Translations under genes and position numbers: made by a program | Shown: piece after piece, positions 44,169-54,103 of the stretch | How positions within the stretch are numbered: the first letter of the stretch is position 1 | Layout of the letters: every line of letters starts with the position of its first letter | Notes under the pieces: generated by a model | The model's input: only the letters and a program-made list of their open reading frames with translations | What the model was told of the DNA's origin: nothing | The model's database searches: none | Assembly (NCBI GenBank): GCA_963819075.1 | Contig: CAWFUP010000002.1 | Coordinates: 1-64,000, forward strand | From: CAVQBJ01 sp963819075 | Lineage (GTDB): Bacteria; Actinomycetota; Thermoleophilia; Solirubrobacterales; Solirubrobacteraceae | Reading direction: 5' to 3' | Length of the DNA stretch: 64,000 nt

Positions 44169-47100
44169 ATGATCGGCCTTGCTAACACGGCGGTGCGTCA
44201 TCCCAAGGCCGCGCTCGCCATCGCCGCGATCGTCACGATCGCCCTCGGCCTCATCGGCCTCGGCGTCGATCACTCGCTGTCGCCGTCGATCACGACGGTG
44301 CCGGGCACCCAGTCCGCGACCGCCCAGTCGATCGCCACCGCCCGCTTCGGTCCGACCCAGCTCGTCCCGATCCTGCTCGAGGGGCCGAAGGCGAAGCTCA
44401 ACGTCGAGGGTCCCGCGCTCGTGCGCGCCCTCGTCAAGCGCCCGCACACCCGCGTGCTGTCGGCGTGGGACGCCGGCGTGGCCTCGGCGGGCCTGCGCCC
44501 GAGCGCGACCGCCGCGATGATCGTGGTGTCGGTCGACCGCTCCGAGCAGGACGCCACCACCTATGACCAGCCGCAGATCACGGCGCTCGTGCACCGCGAA
44601 GTCTCCGGCGGCGTACGTGCGTACATCACCGGCCAGCCCTCGATCGACGCGGCCATCAAGTCGCAGTCGATCTCCACGACGCGGCGCGACGAGTTCATCG
44701 CGCTCGGCATCCTCTTCCTGCTCCTGCTCGTCGGCCTGCGTGCGCCGCTGGCCGCCGCGACCGTGACGGTCGTCGGCGGCGCCACCGTGTTCGCGGGGAT
44801 GGGCGTGATGGCGCTCGTCGGGAAGGCGACCCCCACCGACCCGCTCTCCCTCGCCACCGCGACGATGACGGGGCTGTCCCTCGGCGTCGCCTTCTCGCTC
44901 ATGATCCTCGACCGCTTCCACCAGGAGGAGGACGCGCATCCCCGCGCGGCCGCGCTCGCCGCGTCCGAGGCCGTGCTCACGAGCGGGCGCACGATCCTGC
45001 TCGCCGGCACCGGCTCCGTCCTGGCCCTCGTCCTGGCCGACGTGTTCGGGCCGACGAAGGTGCTCACCTCCCTCGGCACGGGCGCCGTGCTCTGCGCGCT
45101 GCTCGCGACCGGCGCCGCGGCCGTCATCGTCCCGGCGGCGCTGGCGCTGTGGGGCAACGAGATGAACAGCTGGCGCCTGCCGACACCCGGGTTCGTCGCA
45201 CGCGGCTGGGAGCACCTGGCCGGGGGCGGCGGCTCGTGGGTGAGACGCCACGCCGCCGGCGCCGGGGCGATCGCCACCGCCCTGCTCATCCTGCTGGCGA
45301 TCCCGGCGCTCTCGATGACGACCGGCCCGACGAACGTCAAGCTGCTCCCGCCGTCGAGCTCGGCGCGGGTCGCCTTCACCGAGGTCGCCCGCGTGATGGG
45401 CGCCGGTTGGCCGACACCGTACAACGTCATCATCGCGAACCCGACCGGGCCGATCACGACGACCAAGACGCTCGCCGCGCTCGACGGCGTGCAGACGACG
45501 ATGGCCAAGGATCCCGCCGTCGCGTCGGTCACCGGACCGGGCGAGTTCAGCTCGCAGGACAAGCAGCTCCAGGCTCTGCCGACCTCCCTGAACAGCTCCT
45601 CGAAGCTCATCTCGGGCGCAAAGGTCAGCCTGCTGCAGCTCGTCAACGGCCTCGGGCAGGCCGGCAGCGGCGCGTCGCAGATCAAGTCCGGCCTCGTCTC
45701 GGCCAGCAACGGCGCCGGCCAGCTGCACAGCGGGTCCGGCCAGGCGCAGTCCGGCGCAGCCCAGCTGCACTCCTACCTCGGCCAGGCCCAGGCCGGCTCG
45801 GCGACGCTGGCCGCCGGCCTGGACCAGGCGCTCGCCGGCGCCACCGCGCTCAAGAACGGCGCCAGCCAGGCGCTCGCCGGATCGACGCAGCTGACCAACG
45901 GCCTCGCCCAGGCCCAGGGTCCGGTCGTGGCCGGCCAGCCGTCGTTCAAGCAGCTCGCGGCGCTGACCGCGAGCACGAGCGGCGCGCTGACCGCTCTCAA
46001 GGGCCAGGCCGACACCGCCGCGGGTGCGATCTCGAACGCGCAGAGCGCCCTCGGCGGCATGACCACCGGGAAGAACGACCCGCAGTACAGCGCCACGGTG
46101 TCGGCACTCAACCAGGCGCAAACCGCCGTGGCCCAGCTCCAGGGCGGCATCGGCCCGGCCGCCTCGAGCGCCGCGACGGCGGCGAGCCTCGCCGGGGTCA
46201 TCGCCAGCCAGGCAGCCACGCTGGCCAGCGGCCTGACCCAGCTGCACAACGGCGCCGCCCAGCTGCAGGCCGGCATCGAGCAGCTGCGCGGCGGCAACGT
46301 CCAGCTCGCGACCGGCATCGGCCGGCTGTCGAGCGGCGGCGGACAGCTGACCATCGCCCTCGGACAGCTGCGCACCGGCGCCGGGACGCTCGCGAGCGGG
46401 CTCGCCCAGCTGACCGGCGGCGCCGGCCAGCTCGAGAGCGGGCTCTCGACCGGCGTCAGCCCGACCGGCCAGCTCGTGAACGGCCTCGGCATCATGCAGG
46501 CGAGCGTCTCCAAGTTCCGCGGTCAGCTTCCGAACACCGCTCAGCTGACCGAGCTGCAGCAGCAGTCGCCGGGCCTGTTCAACTCCGGCTACTTCATGCT
46601 CGCCGCCGTGGCCGGCGCCCTGCCGGCCAACCGCAACGCCGCCACGTTCGCCGTGAACGTGGCCAACGGCGGTAACACCGGGCAGATCGTGGTGATCTCC
46701 AAGTACCCGTCGACCGACGCGCGCAGCGTCGCCCTCGGCATGCGGCTGCAGCGCACGATCACGCACTTCGCCGCGGTCAACCACCTGCAGGCCGCCGTCG
46801 GCGGACCGATGGGCAGCCTCAACGACTACCAGAGCAGCGCGCAGGCGCGGCTGCCGTGGGTCATCCTCGGCGTGGCGCTCGGGCTGGCGCTGTTCCTCGG
46901 CCTCGCCCTGCGGGCGGTCGTCCTGCCGATCCTGGCCGTCGTCTTCAACCTGCTCACGACGGCGGCGGCATTCGGCGTGCTGCAGCTGCTGTTCGGCGGC
47001 TCCAACCCGCCGCTCGGCGGCCCAGGGTACATCGACCCGGTCTCGATCACCGAGATCTTCGCGGCCATCTTCGGCCTGTCGATCGTGTTCGTGATCCTGC

Positions 47101-47450
47101 TGCTGACCCGCACCGAGGAGGCGTTCAGCGACGGGGCGAACGTCGACGAGGGCCTGGCTCGGGCGATGCGCAGCACGGCGGCGGTGTCCGTCGGGATGGG
47201 TCTGCTGATGGTCGCCGTGATGGTGACGTTCGCCACCAGCGGACTCATCCCGATCCGCGAGATCGGCGTCGGTACCGCCACCGCGGTGCTGCTCGATGTC
47301 CTGCTCCTGCGGCCGGTCCTGCTGCCGGCGGCGATCGAGGTGATGGGCCACGGCGGCTGGTGGCCGACCCGCGTGCGGGACGCCGCGCCGAAGGAGCAAC
47401 GCCAGCGGCGGCCGCGCCCGTCGCTCCGCCACCGAACCACCACCCACTAG
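44169..47450 (+). CDS. MMPL-type RND transporter with coiled-coil insertion
   Basis: A 1093-residue membrane protein with a strong GAGGAGGG ribosome site. The N-half has one helix, an extracytoplasmic loop, and a five-helix bundle (GILFLLLLVGLRAPLAAATV and LATATMTGLSLGVAFSLMIL). The C-half repeats this (ALGLALFLGLALRAVVLPIL). The second loop contains about 300 residues of short repeats like GAAQLHSYLGQ and GSTQLTNGLAQ, a YhgE/Pip-type coiled coil. MMPL proteins export lipids or glycolipids, or act in drug efflux. It heads an operon with fadD-like, WS/DGAT-like and pfkB-like genes, so I infer export of an acylated product. Confidence 0.85.
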   Translation: MIGLANTAVRHPKAALAIAAIVTIALGLIGLGVDHSLSPSITTVPGTQSATAQSIATARFGPTQLVPILLEGPKAKLNVEGPALVRALVKRPHTRVLSAWDAGVASAGLRPSATAAMIVVSVDRSEQDATTYDQPQITALVHREVSGGVRAYITGQPSIDAAIKSQSISTTRRDEFIALGILFLLLLVGLRAPLAAATVTVVGGATVFAGMGVMALVGKATPTDPLSLATATMTGLSLGVAFSLMILDRFHQEEDAHPRAAALAASEAVLTSGRTILLAGTGSVLALVLADVFGPTKVLTSLGTGAVLCALLATGAAAVIVPAALALWGNEMNSWRLPTPGFVARGWEHLAGGGGSWVRRHAAGAGAIATALLILLAIPALSMTTGPTNVKLLPPSSSARVAFTEVARVMGAGWPTPYNVIIANPTGPITTTKTLAALDGVQTTMAKDPAVASVTGPGEFSSQDKQLQALPTSLNSSSKLISGAKVSLLQLVNGLGQAGSGASQIKSGLVSASNGAGQLHSGSGQAQSGAAQLHSYLGQAQAGSATLAAGLDQALAGATALKNGASQALAGSTQLTNGLAQAQGPVVAGQPSFKQLAALTASTSGALTALKGQADTAAGAISNAQSALGGMTTGKNDPQYSATVSALNQAQTAVAQLQGGIGPAASSAATAASLAGVIASQAATLASGLTQLHNGAAQLQAGIEQLRGGNVQLATGIGRLSSGGGQLTIALGQLRTGAGTLASGLAQLTGGAGQLESGLSTGVSPTGQLVNGLGIMQASVSKFRGQLPNTAQLTELQQQSPGLFNSGYFMLAAVAGALPANRNAATFAVNVANGGNTGQIVVISKYPSTDARSVALGMRLQRTITHFAAVNHLQAAVGGPMGSLNDYQSSAQARLPWVILGVALGLALFLGLALRAVVLPILAVVFNLLTTAAAFGVLQLLFGGSNPPLGGPGYIDPVSITEIFAAIFGLSIVFVILLLTRTEEAFSDGANVDEGLARAMRSTAAVSVGMGLLMVAVMVTFATSGLIPIREIGVGTATAVLLDVLLLRPVLLPAAIEVMGHGGWWPTRVRDAAPKEQRQRRPRPSLRHRTTTH

Positions 47451-47466
47451 ACGGAGCCGTGACGAC

Positions 47467-49317
47467 ATGACGACGACCACCCCCACATCGACCCTACCCC
47501 CCGTCGAAGAGCGGTCCACGAAGGCCTCGACGCTCGGTGAGATGGTGATGCGTGCGGGTGAGCGTGGCGACGTCGTCGCTCTGCGCCACCCGCACGAGGG
47601 CACGATGGCCGAGGTCACCTACGGCGAGCTGCGCGAGCGCGCCCGGGCGATCGCCCGCGGCCTCATCGCGATCGGCATCAAGCGCGGCGACCGCGTGTCG
47701 ATCCTCGGCTCGACGAGCGCCGAGTGGACGCTCTGCGACCTCGGCGCCTGGTGCGCGGGCGCCGTCGTCGCGCCGATCTACCACACCAACTCGCCGGCCG
47801 AGTGCCAGCACGTCCTCGGACACTCGGGCGCGCGCCTCGTCTTCTGCGAGGACGCCGAGCAGGCCGGCAAGATCGCCGCGGTCCGCGACGAGTGCCCCGA
47901 CCTCGAGCACGTCGTCATCATCGGCGACGGCGACGTGCCGGACGCGATCTCGGTCGCCGAGCTGCGACGGCTCGGCGAGGCGGTGGACGCCGACGACGTC
48001 GACGAGCGGATCGCCGCCACCGCCCCCGGCGACCTCGCGACGATCGTCTACACGTCCGGCACGACCGGGCCCGCCAAGGGCTGCATGCTCACACACGACA
48101 ACTTCCTCGGCGCCACGCGGATGATTCGCGGCCAGCTGCTGCTCGACGAGGTCGTACCGATCGTCTACATGTTCCTCCCGCTCGCGCACGTGCTCTCGCG
48201 CGAGACGCAGGCGGTCACGCTCGACGTCGGCGGCACCCTCGTCTACTGGGGCGGGGACCCCAAGGGGATCGCCGACGAGCTGGCGGCCGCCAACCCGACC
48301 CACTTCCCGGCCGTGCCGCGGATCTACGAGAAGCTGCACACGGCGATCGTCGACGCCGTCGAGGAGCAGCTGCCCTACGTCGGCGGGGCCGTGCTGCGCT
48401 GGGCGCTCGCCCAGGGGCGCAATGCCCGCGCCGCCGAGCGCGCCGGGCGACGGCTGAACCCGATCGCCCTCGCTCAGTACGACATCGCCGACCGCCTCGT
48501 GCTCGCGAAGGTCAGGCGCGCGTTCGGCCGGCGGCTCGTGATGGCGCTCGTCGGCGCGGCGCCGATCGCGCCCGACCTGATCGAGTTCTTCGACGCCTGC
48601 GGCGTCCTACTGCTCGAGGGGTACGGCCTGACCGAGAGCTGCTCGTCGGGCACGCTCAACCCGGCCGCCGCGCCCCATGCGGGAACCATCGGCCGCGCAC
48701 TCCCCGAGTGCGAGGTGCGGATCGCGCCCGACGGCGAGATCCTCATGCGCGGCCCGCAGGTCTTCGCTGGCTACTTCCGCGACGAGGCGGGGACCGCCGA
48801 GGTGCTCGACGAGGACGGCTGGCTGCGCACCGGCGACCTCGGCTCGCTCACCGACGACGGATACGTGCGGATCACCGGGCGCAAGAAGGATCTCATCATC
48901 ACCTCGAGCGGCAAGAACATCACGCCGACGAACATCGAGAGCGCGCTGCGCGAGACGCGCTGGATCTCGGAGGCCGTGGTCTACGGCGACCAGCGGCCGT
49001 ACCTCGTCTGCCTGCTGACGCTCGATCGTGATGAGGCGCCGAAGCTCGCCGAGCACCTCGGGATCCCGCCCAACGCGGCCGCGATGGCGCTCGACGACGG
49101 CGTCAACGAGGCGATCCGCCACGACGTCGACGAGGTGAATAAGCGCTTCGCCCGCATCGAGCAGATCAAGCGCATCGGGATCCTCGACCACGACCTGTCG
49201 CAGGCGGCCGGCGAGCTGACCCCCACGCTGAAGGTGAAGCGCAACGTCGTGTACGGCAAGTACGCCGACTTCCTGAACGATCTCTACGAGGACCACGAGA
49301 GCCATGCCCGCAACTGA
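47467..49317 (+). CDS. Long-chain acyl-CoA synthetase (AMP-forming), FadD-like
   Basis: A 616-residue adenylate-forming enzyme. The P-loop-like motif IVYTSGTTGPAKGC is at about residue 195, then FLPLAHVLSRE, the YGLTESCSSGTLN core motif, GWLRTGDLGSLTDDGYVRIT and the hinge GRKKDLIITSSGKNITPTNI. It activates fatty acids as acyl-AMP and then acyl-CoA in the cytoplasm. It begins 16 bp after the MMPL stop and overlaps the next gene by 14 bp, so these genes are cotranscribed and likely share one lipid pathway. Confidence 0.88.
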   Translation: MTTTTPTSTLPPVEERSTKASTLGEMVMRAGERGDVVALRHPHEGTMAEVTYGELRERARAIARGLIAIGIKRGDRVSILGSTSAEWTLCDLGAWCAGAVVAPIYHTNSPAECQHVLGHSGARLVFCEDAEQAGKIAAVRDECPDLEHVVIIGDGDVPDAISVAELRRLGEAVDADDVDERIAATAPGDLATIVYTSGTTGPAKGCMLTHDNFLGATRMIRGQLLLDEVVPIVYMFLPLAHVLSRETQAVTLDVGGTLVYWGGDPKGIADELAAANPTHFPAVPRIYEKLHTAIVDAVEEQLPYVGGAVLRWALAQGRNARAAERAGRRLNPIALAQYDIADRLVLAKVRRAFGRRLVMALVGAAPIAPDLIEFFDACGVLLLEGYGLTESCSSGTLNPAAAPHAGTIGRALPECEVRIAPDGEILMRGPQVFAGYFRDEAGTAEVLDEDGWLRTGDLGSLTDDGYVRITGRKKDLIITSSGKNITPTNIESALRETRWISEAVVYGDQRPYLVCLLTLDRDEAPKLAEHLGIPPNAAAMALDDGVNEAIRHDVDEVNKRFARIEQIKRIGILDHDLSQAAGELTPTLKVKRNVVYGKYADFLNDLYEDHESHARN

Positions 49318-50718
49318 CACCCACCGGCATCGCATGCCGCCCGCCGACGCGGCCTGGCTGCACATGGACCGCCCGACCAACCTGATGGTCATCAACGCCG
49401 TATGGCTGCTCGACGAGCCGGTCGACCCGGAGCGCTGGCGCGAGGTGGTCGCCGAGCGCTTCGTCGCACCGTATCCGCGCTTTCGCCAGCGCGTCGTCGA
49501 ACCGCGGTTGGGGGTCGGCGGACCGCACTGGGAGGACGATCCCTCGTTCGACCTCGACCACCACCTGCACCGGCGCGGCCTGTCCGAGCCGGGTGACGAG
49601 GCGGCCCTGCAGGACCTCATCGGCGACCTCATGGGCACGCCACTCGATCACTCCAAGCCGCTGTGGGACATGTACCTCATCGACGGCCCGGGCGCGGGCT
49701 GCGCCATGTACACCCGCGTGCACCACTGCATCGCCGACGGCATCTCGCTCGCGCGCCTGACGCTCTCGCTCACCGACGCCGCGAGCGACGGCGAGCGCAG
49801 CGACGGCTGGCTGCCGCCGCGCGCCGCGAACGGCCGCCGACGACGACGCGACAGGGTGACGGCGCCCGCCCGGGCCGCGCTGTCGATCGCCGCCAGCGCG
49901 GCGCAGGAGGGTCGGTACACGCTCGCCCACCCCGAGCACGTGACCGAGCTCGGCGCCACCGCGGCGCGCGAGCTGTCGGCGCTCGTACGGCTCGTGTTCC
50001 TGTCCCGGGACGCCGACACGTCGCTGCGCGGCGAGCTCGGCGCGACGCGCAAGGTGGCCTGGACGACGGCGCTCGACCTGCGCCAGATCAAGGACATCGC
50101 CCATGGGCAGGGGGCGACCGTCAACGACGTGCTCCTGACCGCGGTCAGCGGCGCGCTGCGCCGCTACCTGATGAACCACGGCGAGGCGCCGCAGCGACCT
50201 GCGGGCGATCGTGCCCTTCAACCTACGACCGCTCGACCAGCCGATCCCGCGCGAGCTCGGCAACCAGTTCGGCCTCGTGTTCCTCGACCTGCCCGTCGAG
50301 TCAGTCCAACCGGCGCCACCGGCTGCGCGACGTCAAGGCGGGAATGGCTACGATCAAGAACTCCCCCGACGGACCGCTCACCTACGCCGTGCTGGAGGCG
50401 ATGGGGCTGACCCCCACGGACATGGAGGGCCTCGCGATCGACATGTTCTCGTCCAAGGCCACGGCCGTGATGACCAACGTCCCCGGTCCCCGCGAGCCGA
50501 TCTACTTCGCCGGGGGGCGCGTCCGGTCGGCCCTCGTGTGGGCACCGACGTCGGGGAGCGTCGGCATGAGCGTGAGCATCCTCAGCTACGACGGTCGCGT
50601 GACCATCGGGCTGATGGTCGACCCGCATCTCGTTCCCGAGCCGCAGCAGATCGTCGACGAGGTCGAGCGGGAGGTCGCCGCGCTCGCGCGGCTGGCCCCG
50701 GTGAAGAGCGCAGGCTGA
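49304..50718 (+). pseudogene. WS/DGAT-type HHxxxDG acyltransferase, two frameshifts
   Basis: The first frame (from ATG 49304) holds the N-half of a wax ester synthase/diacylglycerol acyltransferase. The catalytic HHCIADG is at residues 140-146, with WDMYLIDGPG before it. Near 50200 the frame shifts (FNLRPLDQPIPRELGNQFGL is in the second frame), and near 50300 it shifts again to the third frame. That frame ends at 50718 with FSSKATAVMTNVPGP and the conserved C-terminus. All parts of a roughly 470-residue enzyme are present, so two 1-base errors or recent mutations are likely. It would esterify acyl-CoA with an alcohol or diacylglycerol. It sits between fadD and pfkB. Confidence 0.78.
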
Positions 50719-50726
50719 CGCCGACG

Positions 50727-51689
50727 GTGACGGAGGACGGCGAGCAGACGACACCCGACGGCGACCCGCGCCCGCGGATCGCCGTCTTCGCCCCCCATCC
50801 ACTGCTGACCGTGACGCTCGAGCGCGAGGGCGTGGACCGCGACCGCGTCCACTTCCACCCCGCCGGCCAGGGCGTGTGGGTGGCGCGCATGGCCACGCGA
50901 CTCGGGGCCGCGCCCGTGCTGTGCTCGTTCCTCGGAGGTGAGTGCGGCACGCTCATCGAGCCGCTCCTGCGCGATCTCGCCCCGGGCGGCCGCCACATCG
51001 TCGCCACGACCGCGGCGAGCGGCTGCTTCGTCACCGACCGGCGCTCGGGCGAGCGCGAGATCCTCAGCTCCACCGTCGCCGAGCCGCCCTCGCGCCACGA
51101 GGTCGACGACCTCTTCTCGGCCGCCTGCGCGGAGGCGATCGCCTGCGGGTGGCTCGTGGTCACCAACCCGCTCCCCGGTGACGCGCTCCCGCTCGAGCTC
51201 TACGGCGACCTCGTCGCCGACGTGCGCGCAAACGGCGCTCGCGTGCTCGTGGACCTCTCGAGCCCGCGACTGGACTCGGCCCTGCGCGGCGGACCCGAGC
51301 TCGTAAAGTGCAACGACTGGGAGCTCGCCGAGTTCGTACGTGGGCCGGTGTCCGAGCCGGCGCAGCTGCGCGCGGCGGCCGAGCGTCTGCGGGCCGGCGG
51401 TGCGCAGACGGTCGTCGTGACCCGCGGCGAGCGCGCGGCCTTCGTCCTCGGCGAGGAGGGCGCCTTCGAGCTCGTGCCACCGCGCTTCGAGCACGGCTTC
51501 CGCGAGGGCTGCGGCGACGCGATGATGGGGGCGCTCGCCGCCCGCCTGGCCCACGGCGATCCGCTCGAGCGGGCGCTCGTGGTCGGCGCCGCCGCCGGCG
51601 CGGCGAACTTCCTGCGCCGCGGACTCGGCAACGCCTCGCGCGAGGTCGTCGAGCAGCTCGCCGGGGACGTCGTCACCAAGGCGGCGTGA
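50727..51689 (+). CDS. PfkB-family sugar kinase
   Basis: A 320-residue ribokinase/PfkB fold protein of the 1-phosphofructokinase or hexose kinase type. It shows LEREGVDRDRVHFHPAGQGV near the substrate loop, PELVKCNDWELAEF (the conserved K-x-N-x-x-E), VVVTRGERAAF and GCGDAMMGALAARL with the catalytic Asp (GCGD instead of the usual GAGD). The start is GTG 50727, eight bases after the acyltransferase stop. It is the last gene of the MMPL operon. Its 3' end overlaps the convergent PHP gene by 17 bp. Confidence 0.83.
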   Translation: MTEDGEQTTPDGDPRPRIAVFAPHPLLTVTLEREGVDRDRVHFHPAGQGVWVARMATRLGAAPVLCSFLGGECGTLIEPLLRDLAPGGRHIVATTAASGCFVTDRRSGEREILSSTVAEPPSRHEVDDLFSAACAEAIACGWLVVTNPLPGDALPLELYGDLVADVRANGARVLVDLSSPRLDSALRGGPELVKCNDWELAEFVRGPVSEPAQLRAAAERLRAGGAQTVVVTRGERAAFVLGEEGAFELVPPRFEHGFREGCGDAMMGALAARLAHGDPLERALVVGAAAGAANFLRRGLGNASREVVEQLAGDVVTKAA

Positions 51690-52422
51690 CGGCCTCGCCG
51701 CGCAGGACGGCGGACGGCGCGTCCTCGGCGATCCAGGCGACCTCGGCGGCCGAGCGGACCTCCCCGAGGCGGCCGACGGCGGCGGCCAGGCGCACCGGCC
51801 GGCCGATGTGCGCGGAGTGCGAGTCGCTGCCGAGCAGGTGCACGAGGCCGTCGCGCGCGAGGCCCATGACGTAGCCGCCGGGCTCGGACAGCGCGATGAA
51901 CTCGGCCGTCCACTGGATGAGACAGCCGTGCGCGACGAGGTCGCGCAGGTGGTCCTCGAACTCGGCCCCGGCGTGTCGCTCGGGGTGGGCGACGATCGTC
52001 CGCGCGCCGCGCTCGAGAAGGCGTCGCGCGAGCGCCACGAGCGTCGCATCGAGTGGCCCGGGCGCCGGCTCGAGCAGCACCCAGCCGCCGGCCCCGCCGA
52101 GCGACACGCGCGCCAGCTCCGCGTCGGTCAGCCCGTCGGCCGCGGTCGCCGCCAGCTCCCCGCCCGGGGCGATAGCGACGCCGATCCCGCGCGTGTCGAG
52201 GTGGTCCTGCAGCTCGGCGACCCGACCGGCGATCTCCTCGATCGGCACCCGATGATCGTGGCGGATGTGCGGCGTGGCGCACACGACCTCGATCCCGTCC
52301 TGCCGCGCCTGCTCGGCCATCGCCGTGCTGTCATCGAGGTCTCGCGCGCCATCGTCGAGCCCGGGCAGGATGTGGCAGTGCAGGTCGATCAAGCGCAAGT
52401 CCGTAGTTATCGCGGCGCGCAC
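51673..52422 (-). CDS. PHP-domain tyrosine phosphatase-like protein (CpsB/YwqE type)
   Basis: About 249 residues. The PHP metal sites are visible: DLHCHILPGLDDGARD at the N-terminus, ATPHIRHDH, AHPERH and GSDSHSAHIGRP. This order is typical of CpsB/YwqE phosphatases, which remove phosphate from protein tyrosines that control capsule and exopolysaccharide synthesis. GTG 52422 is the best start before the first motif; the open frame continues to 52560 but without homology. A tyrosine kinase partner is not in the window. Confidence 0.8.
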   Translation of the reverse strand: MRAAITTDLRLIDLHCHILPGLDDGARDLDDSTAMAEQARQDGIEVVCATPHIRHDHRVPIEEIAGRVAELQDHLDTRGIGVAIAPGGELAATAADGLTDAELARVSLGGAGGWVLLEPAPGPLDATLVALARRLLERGARTIVAHPERHAGAEFEDHLRDLVAHGCLIQWTAEFIALSEPGGYVMGLARDGLVHLLGSDSHSAHIGRPVRLAAAVGRLGEVRSAAEVAWIAEDAPSAVLRGEAVTPPW

Positions 52423-52515
52423 CGGGAGCGTTCCCCGATGGCCGCGCCACCCGCCACGCCTAGATTTCTCGGATAAAGGGGGCGTCCGCGCGAGGCGGAG
52501 AGAGAGGGTAGGGCA

Positions 52516-52614
52516 ATGATGAACTCGACCACCGTCGCTGCGGCGACGGCCAACGGACACGCCGACGAGCTGGGCGCGCTGCTGCCGCCCGCCTACGACG
52601 GCCGGCCGGGCTGA
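52516..52614 (+). CDS. Possible 32-codon leader ORF before the trehalose synthase gene
   Basis: An ATGATG start at 52516 with AGAGGGTAGG just upstream, 32 sense codons (Ala-rich, ending AYDGRPG) and a TGA eight bases before the trehalose synthase ATG. The good ribosome site and close spacing suggest a translated leader peptide or coupling ORF. There is no homology I can name, and it could be a chance frame. Confidence 0.4.
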   Translation: MMNSTTVAAATANGHADELGALLPPAYDGRPG

Positions 52615-52622
52615 CTGAGGCC

Positions 52623-54076
52623 ATGGCCCAGTTGACCATCCGCCGGAACCCCCTCTCGGAGGTGCACATCGGCTCGCTGCATCTCGAGCGCTTCGAGGAG
52701 CTCCTGCCGGCGGCGGAGTACGAGAAGGTGCGCGAGGCGATGGAGCGCGCCACGCACGTGCTCGGCGGACGCACGGTGTGGAACGTCAACTCGACCGCAC
52801 GTGGCGGCGGCGTGGCCGAGATGCTCGTGTCGCTGCTCGCCTACGCGCGCGGCGCGAGCGTAGACGCGCGCTGGCTGGTGATCTCCGGCGACGAGCACTT
52901 CTTCCAGATCACCAAGCGCATCCACAACCGCCTGCACGGGTTCGTCGGCGACGGCGGGCCGCTCGGGCCGGCCGAGCGCGAGCACTACGAGCGTACGCTC
53001 ACGCCGAATGGCCGTGAGCTGCGCGCGCGGGTACAGCTGGGCGACGCCGTCATCCTTCATGACCCGCAGACCGCGGGCCTCGTGCCGCACGTGCGGGCGC
53101 TCGGGGTGCCGGTGATCTGGCGCTGCCACGTCGGCATCGACTCACCGAACGAGCTGGCCAGCGAGGCGTGGGAGTTCCTGCAGCGCTACGTCGGCGAGGC
53201 CGACGCGACGGTCTTCTCCCGCGAGGCGTTCGCCTGGGACGGGCTTGACATGTCGCGGCACACGATCATCCCACCGTCGATCGACGCGTTCTCGCCCAAG
53301 AACGAGATCATCGACGAGCCGACGGCGTCGGCGATCCTGGCGGCGAGCGGCCTGCGCTCGGGCCAGGGCGTCGACGCGGCGCCGCGCTTCACGCGCATGG
53401 ACGGAACGCCGGGGCACGTCGCCCGGCCGGCCCGCCTGATCGAGGGTGCGCCCTTGCGCTACGAGGACGACTACGTGCTTCAGGTCTCCCGCTGGGACGC
53501 ACTGAAAGATCCGCTCGGCGTGATCGCCGGCTTCGCCGAGCACATCGCGCCAGGCAGCGAGGCCCACCTCGTCTACGCCGGTCCGGCGGTGGCGGCGGTA
53601 TCCGACGATCCCGAGGGCGCGGCGGTGCTCGGCCAGGCGCAGTCGTTCGTGGCCGGCCTGCCGCTCCGGCGCTGCGACGGCGGATCCACCTTGCCCTGCT
53701 GCCGATGGACGACATCGAGGAGAACGCGGCGATCGTCAACGCGCTCCAGCGCAGCGCTCGCCACGTCGTGCAGAAGTCCCTCGCCGAGGGGTTCGGCCTG
53801 ACCGTGTCCGAGGCGATGTGGAAGGCCCGCGCGGTGACGGCCAGCCGCATCGGCGGCATCCAGGACCAGATCGAGGAGGGGGTCAGCGGCACGCTGCTCG
53901 ACGACCCGAGCGACCTCACGGCCTTCGGCGCCGCGGTGAGCGGGCTGTGGCGCGACGGCGCGCGCACGCTGGCCATGGGCGCCGCCGCCCAGGCGCGGGT
54001 CAGCGAGCGCTTCCTCGGCCCGCATTCGCTCATCTCGTATCTCGAGCTGCTCGGGACGCTGCTGCACGACGGGTAG
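52623..54076 (+). pseudogene. TreT-like trehalose synthase (GT4), one frameshift
   Basis: About 484 codons. N-half: VWNVNSTARGGGVAEMLVSL with the acceptor loop, VILHDPQTAGLVPHVRALGV, PVIWRCHVGIDSPN and AWEFLQRYV, typical of trehalose synthases that join NDP-glucose and glucose. The frame is lost near 53680-53700, after AQSFVAGLPLRRCDG. The C-half (MDDIEENAAIVNALQRSARH, VQKSLAEGFGLTVSEAMWKA with the EX7E donor site) is in the next frame to 54076. One base change restores the gene, so a sequence error is plausible. Trehalose is a stress solute; the nearby sugar genes fit. Confidence 0.78.
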
Positions 54077-54103
54077 GGAGCGGCGCGCGCGGAGGGGTGT
54101 GTG

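Noticed and set aside
44037..47618. 1193-codon reverse-strand open frame opposite the MMPL gene
   Set aside because: It is a GC-rich shadow of the transporter, with no domain and a biased Arg/His/Glu composition. The + strand gene has clear MMPL features.
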